Positions 6,114 through 7,782 of a DNA stretch of 7,782 nucleotides are shown here, piece after piece. This DNA is from an uncultured Peptococcaceae bacterium (GTDB taxonomy: Bacteria > Bacillota > Peptococcia > Peptococcales > Peptococcaceae): contig CABQBF010000128.1 of the NCBI GenBank assembly GCA_902462325.1, forward strand, positions 1 through 7,782, given 5' to 3'. How positions within the stretch are numbered: the first letter of the stretch is position 1; every line of letters starts with the position of its first letter. The notes under the pieces are model-generated. The model was given only the letters and a program-made list of their open reading frames with translations, made no database searches and was not told the origin of the DNA. The position numbers were made by a program, and so were the translations under genes.

Positions 6114-6968
6114 CTACTCCAACGTAATACGACCAATTTTAGCCTGCCGGAAATCAATCAAGATACCCTTCGATACTTTACTGTAATCAATCCGACCGCC
6201 CTTTAGCAAACAGCCCCGATTGCGTCCAATCTGCTCTAAAATGGTTAACGGCTCTTCTTCTAAAATCTCTTGCTCCAATTTGAAACGCTCCAGCAACAGT
6301 TTGGGATAACGCTGCTGTAAAAAGGCAATCAGTTTCAGGGCTGCTTCATCGTGGTCAAAAACTTCATCACTAACAGCGCCAGTCACAGCCAAGCGAAAGC
6401 CCACTTCTTCGTCTTCAAATTTGGGCCACAGAATTCCCGGCGTATCCAAAAGCTCTAAATCTTCATCTAATCGAATCCACTGTGTTCCCCGAGTAACGCC
6501 TGGCTTGTCACCAGTCTGCGCCGCTTTTTTACCGGCAATTAGATTAATAAATGTACTTTTTCCTACATTAGGAATACCTACAATCATACAACGAACAGTT
6601 TGCTTACGAATACCTTTTTGGGCCATACGTTCCCTCTTTTCTGCAGTTAAATCCAGCAACGCTTCCTTTAAGCGGCCAATCAACTGTTTTTTCCCTGTGG
6701 CAGCATTAAAAGCAAATGCCTTGCACCCGCTCTGTTGGTTAAAAAAATTGACCCAATAGGCGGTACGCTGTGGATCAGCCAAATCTTCCTTGTTTAAAAT
6801 TATCACCCGCGGCTTTTTATCACCTACCAACTGCTCCAGCAACGGATTGCGGCTACTAATAGGCAAACGAGCGTCCACCAGTTCAATCACCACGTCCACC
6901 AACTTTAACTGTTCCTGTATCATGCGTTTTGTTTTGGCCATGTGACCGGGAAACCATTGTATAGTCAT
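6114..6968 (-). CDS. rbgA: Ribosome biogenesis GTPase RbgA (YlqF)
   Basis: This is a 284-residue circularly permuted GTPase. The G motifs come in the permuted order: NKED (G4, 59-62), a G5-like NAATG (88-92), GIPNVGKST (G1, 131-139), T159 in GVTRGTQ (G2), and DTPG (G3, 175-178). The N-terminal QWFPGHMAK (4-12) and the C-terminal basic and helical region (220-284) match the RbgA/YlqF family, which acts late in assembly of the 50S subunit and binds the immature particle in the cytoplasm. The length matches that of the Bacillus protein. AAGGAG nine bases before the ATG supports the start. It is the first gene of a two-gene operon with the small membrane-protein gene. The cluster looks richer in GC than the module to the left, as expected of core chromosome. 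Confidence 0.96.
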   Translation of the reverse strand: MTIQWFPGHMAKTKRMIQEQLKLVDVVIELVDARLPISSRNPLLEQLVGDKKPRVIILNKEDLADPQRTAYWVNFFNQQSGCKAFAFNAATGKKQLIGRLKEALLDLTAEKRERMAQKGIRKQTVRCMIVGIPNVGKSTFINLIAGKKAAQTGDKPGVTRGTQWIRLDEDLELLDTPGILWPKFEDEEVGFRLAVTGAVSDEVFDHDEAALKLIAFLQQRYPKLLLERFKLEQEILEEEPLTILEQIGRNRGCLLKGGRIDYSKVSKGILIDFRQAKIGRITLE

Positions 6969-7244
6969 ATGCTGTCACTCCTTATCACTTTTTTATTTTT
7001 AATATAATTTACGAAAGCCTATCTATTAAGCCATACGTAAAAATGTCTGTACAAAAAACCTCAAAATATACTTTTCTATATTTTTACAAATTCTGATGAA
7101 AAACTACACATTATGTAGGCAAAATGTAGGCAAAAGAGCCGCGAATGTAGGTAAATTATTTCTTTATTTTACCAACAAAAATCTCGTTTGTCTACTTTTT
7201 AGCCAATTCATGTAAAAGCATTATTTTTGAAAGAAGGAATATCT
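6969..7244. other. AT-rich intergenic region upstream of rbgA
   Basis: No credible gene is seen on either strand here. The part nearest rbgA carries its ribosome site and only a weak promoter candidate: TATATT with a TTAATA-like -35 at 17 bp on the minus strand, within about 6999-7028. The centre holds the TGTAGG repeat cluster described separately (7104-7195). On the plus strand, TTGTCT (7188-7193) and TGTAAA (7211-7216) with a 17-bp spacer form a weak promoter for the short reading frame at 7245. Confidence 0.5.
7104..7195. repeat. Cluster of 11-bp ATGTAGG(C/T)AAA repeats
   Basis: Two exact tandem copies of ATGTAGGCAAA (7113-7123 and 7124-7134) are followed by ATGTAGGTAAA (7145-7155). Start-to-start spacings are 11 and 21 bp, one and two helical turns, so all three face the same side of the DNA. 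An inverted CTACA (7104-7108) makes a small dyad with the first copy. TTTGTCTAC (7187-7195) is an inverted copy with one mismatch. The phasing suggests a protein-binding array: a regulator, or the arm-type sites of a tyrosine recombinase from a lost element. No CRISPR-like unit length is present. Confidence 0.6.
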
Positions 7245-7382
7245 ATGTTAAAATGATGCATTATTGACGAAGACGGATTTGCGTTTCCCTGTTCCAGTAA
7301 GGAATCTGCAGAAGTTATTATGGAATTTTTATGGGTCATGTATAATCGTAAAATCAAAGTTGAATTGTTAAATTTGGATTAA
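7245..7382 (+). pseudogene. Short reading frame interrupted by an in-frame TGA
   Basis: An ATG with a well-placed ribosome site (GAAGGA, six bases upstream) opens MLK, then TGA (7254-7256), and continues in the same frame for 41 codons (CIIDEDGFAFPC..., ending in VELLNLD) to TAA. The TGA sits in ATGATG; deleting one triplet would restore an uninterrupted 44-codon gene, so a 3-bp duplication or point mutation is the simplest cause. Selenocysteine is a remote option, since I see no convincing SECIS hairpin after the TGA. An open run of this length can arise by chance, and I recognise no family. A terminator-like hairpin follows 10 bp downstream, which favours a real or recently lost gene. Confidence 0.35.
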
Positions 7383-7392
7383 TCATAGTAAT

Positions 7393-7430
7393 AGCCCTGC
7401 AACCACAATTTTACTTATAGCTGCAGGGCT
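7393..7430. terminator. Hairpin terminator between the short frame and the XRE gene
   Basis: AGCCCTGCA (7393-7401) and TGCAGGGCT (7422-7430) form a perfect 9-bp GC-rich stem with a 20-base loop. On the plus strand it is followed by GTTCTCATTT, a poor T tract. It ends 4 bp before the stop codon of the minus-strand XRE gene, so it may serve both converging transcripts. Confidence 0.6.
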
Positions 7431-7434
7431 GTTC

Positions 7435-7671
7435 TCATTTAATTATTAAGTTTTCCGTCAACAATTCGGCCTGTGTAAATCCAGTTGCTTTGGAAAGCAT
7501 ATTCAAGCTTTCCAGCGTTGTACTGATTTCGCAATTTTCTATCTTCCTATACCCTCTAACACTCATACCACATAATTCCGCTAATCTTGCCTGCGTTAGT
7601 TTTTGCCTTTTCCTGATTCTTTTTAGATTGTCTCTCACGATATATTCACATCTTTTTACACTCACCTCCAT
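7435..7671 (-). CDS. Small XRE/Cro-type helix-turn-helix regulator
   Basis: A 78-residue protein that is almost entirely one HTH_3 domain: LKRIRKRQKLTQARLAELCG (16-35), recognition helix SVRGYRKIENCE (37-48), then the closing helices TLESLNMLSKATGFTQAELL (52-71). It has no effector or dimerisation domain, as is typical of phage, ICE or toxin-antitoxin regulators. The start is uncertain: the ATG at 7671 itself overlaps a strong GGAGGTGA, which would suit a start just inside the gene, but no in-frame ATG or GTG lies at the right distance (GTG codon 12 is too far). It stands alone in the window, with no partner toxin or second gene visible downstream. Its target is unknown; the near-palindrome at 7725-7738 in its own promoter region is the obvious candidate. 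Confidence 0.85.
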   Translation of the reverse strand: MEVSVKRCEYIVRDNLKRIRKRQKLTQARLAELCGMSVRGYRKIENCEISTTLESLNMLSKATGFTQAELLTENLIIK

Positions 7672-7695
7672 AAAACTGCATACAGGCCATCTAAA

Positions 7696-7723
7696 ATTAT
7701 AGGAACATGCTTGCCGTTTTAAA
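7696..7723 (-). promoter_or_regulatory. Candidate promoter of the XRE gene
   Basis: On the minus strand a perfect TATAAT (7701-7696) has TTTAAA (7723-7718, four of six) at 16 bp. Transcription would start near 7689, about 18 bases before the annotated ATG, too close for an upstream ribosome site but consistent with a start slightly inside the gene. Confidence 0.45.
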
Positions 7724-7738
7724 AGGAACTATAGTACC
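7714..7738. repeat. Near-palindrome and word shared with the ene-reductase promoter
   Basis: GGAACTATAGTACC (7725-7738) is a 14-bp palindrome with one mismatched pair around a perfect ACTATAGT core, just upstream of the XRE -35. The word TTTTAAAAGGAACTATA (7717-7733) occurs exactly, on the opposite strand, at 2125-2141. If one extra T is allowed, the match extends through CCG on its left (7714-7716 with 2143-2145). It could be an operator or a small dispersed repeat. Confidence 0.4.
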
Positions 7739-7764
7739 GCTTGCATTTTTAGCAAATTTCATGC

Positions 7765-7782
7765 AAAAAAATAAAGCCCAGC
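7765..7782 (-). terminator. Partial terminator of a gene beyond the right edge
   Basis: Read on the minus strand, the edge of the window is GCTGGGCTTTATTTTTTT, the form of the descending arm and T tract of an intrinsic terminator. The matching AGCCCAGC arm would lie outside the window. If so, a minus-strand gene ends just to the right and the XRE gene is a separate transcription unit. Confidence 0.4.

Noticed and set aside
6421..6759. 112-codon plus-strand open frame inside rbgA
   Set aside because: It is antisense to a well-conserved GTPase with all G motifs in the other frame; no ribosome site and no recognisable domain.
7104..7195. CRISPR array
   Set aside because: The repeat unit is 11 bp with tandem or 10-bp gaps; there are no 24-40-bp repeats, regular spacers or cas genes.
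7254..7310. SECIS element making TGA selenocysteine
   Set aside because: Downstream of the TGA only very short pairings are visible (for example GGA with TCC around an 8-base loop), far from a stable stem of the usual length.
7490..7702. 70-codon plus-strand open frame opposite the XRE gene
   Set aside because: The minus strand carries a clear HTH_3 domain; the opposite frame is a shadow, although it could mimic a small toxin by being hydrophobic.
7741..7766. TTGCAT / ATGCAA inverted repeat as a terminator
   Set aside because: Only 6 bp with a 14-base loop and low GC; no T tract on the plus strand, so it is probably a chance pairing.

Overview
The window looks like chromosomal DNA from a low-to-moderate GC anaerobic Bacillota. 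Intergenic DNA is AT-rich, Shine-Dalgarno sites are strong, an RbgA-type ribosome GTPase is present, and an oxygen-sensitive Fe-S ene-reductase suggests anaerobiosis. A Negativicutes or clostridial host is my guess from protein style only; no rRNA or tRNA gene is present to settle it. There is no CRISPR array, intact transposase or integrase in the window.

Left part (1-5720): a small-molecule module. Three minus-strand genes lie in the order of likely transcription: a DASS/SLC13-type anion transporter (3113-4531), an amidohydrolase_2-fold protein lacking most of its metal ligands (2248-3090), and a large FMN/[4Fe-4S]/FAD ene-reductase of the 2,4-dienoyl-CoA reductase/enoate reductase type (174-2099). 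A LysR-type regulator (4757-5674) is transcribed divergently, and the 225-bp gap between it and the transporter holds good promoter and operator candidates. The simplest reading is that LysR senses an imported organic anion, the transporter brings it in, the amidohydrolase-like enzyme cleaves or isomerises it, and the ene-reductase reduces a conjugated C=C bond with NAD(P)H. The substrate cannot be told from sequence. The ene-reductase gene appears to have its own promoter whose -35 lies in one arm of a 10-bp inverted repeat, so it may be controlled separately.

Middle (5673-6968): a perfect 18-bp hairpin separates the convergent LysR gene from a two-gene minus-strand operon of housekeeping type, rbgA (50S assembly GTPase) followed 3 bp later by a small two-helix membrane protein of unknown function.

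Right part (6969-7782): gene-poor DNA. It holds a cluster of 11-bp ATGTAGG(C/T)AAA repeats, a short reading frame interrupted by an in-frame TGA at codon 4, a hairpin terminator, a small XRE/Cro-type regulator on the minus strand, and what looks like the 3' arm of the terminator of a gene beyond the right edge. A word of about 20 bases upstream of the XRE gene recurs, with a one-base gap, in the ene-reductase promoter. This part could be the remnant of a mobile element.

The most notable points are the co-occurrence of a metal-site-less amidohydrolase-fold protein, a transporter without canonical SNT motifs and an ene-reductase with an altered Fe-S cysteine motif in one regulated cassette; the promoter/inverted-repeat element in front of the ene-reductase gene; and the repeat cluster in the right-hand intergenic region.
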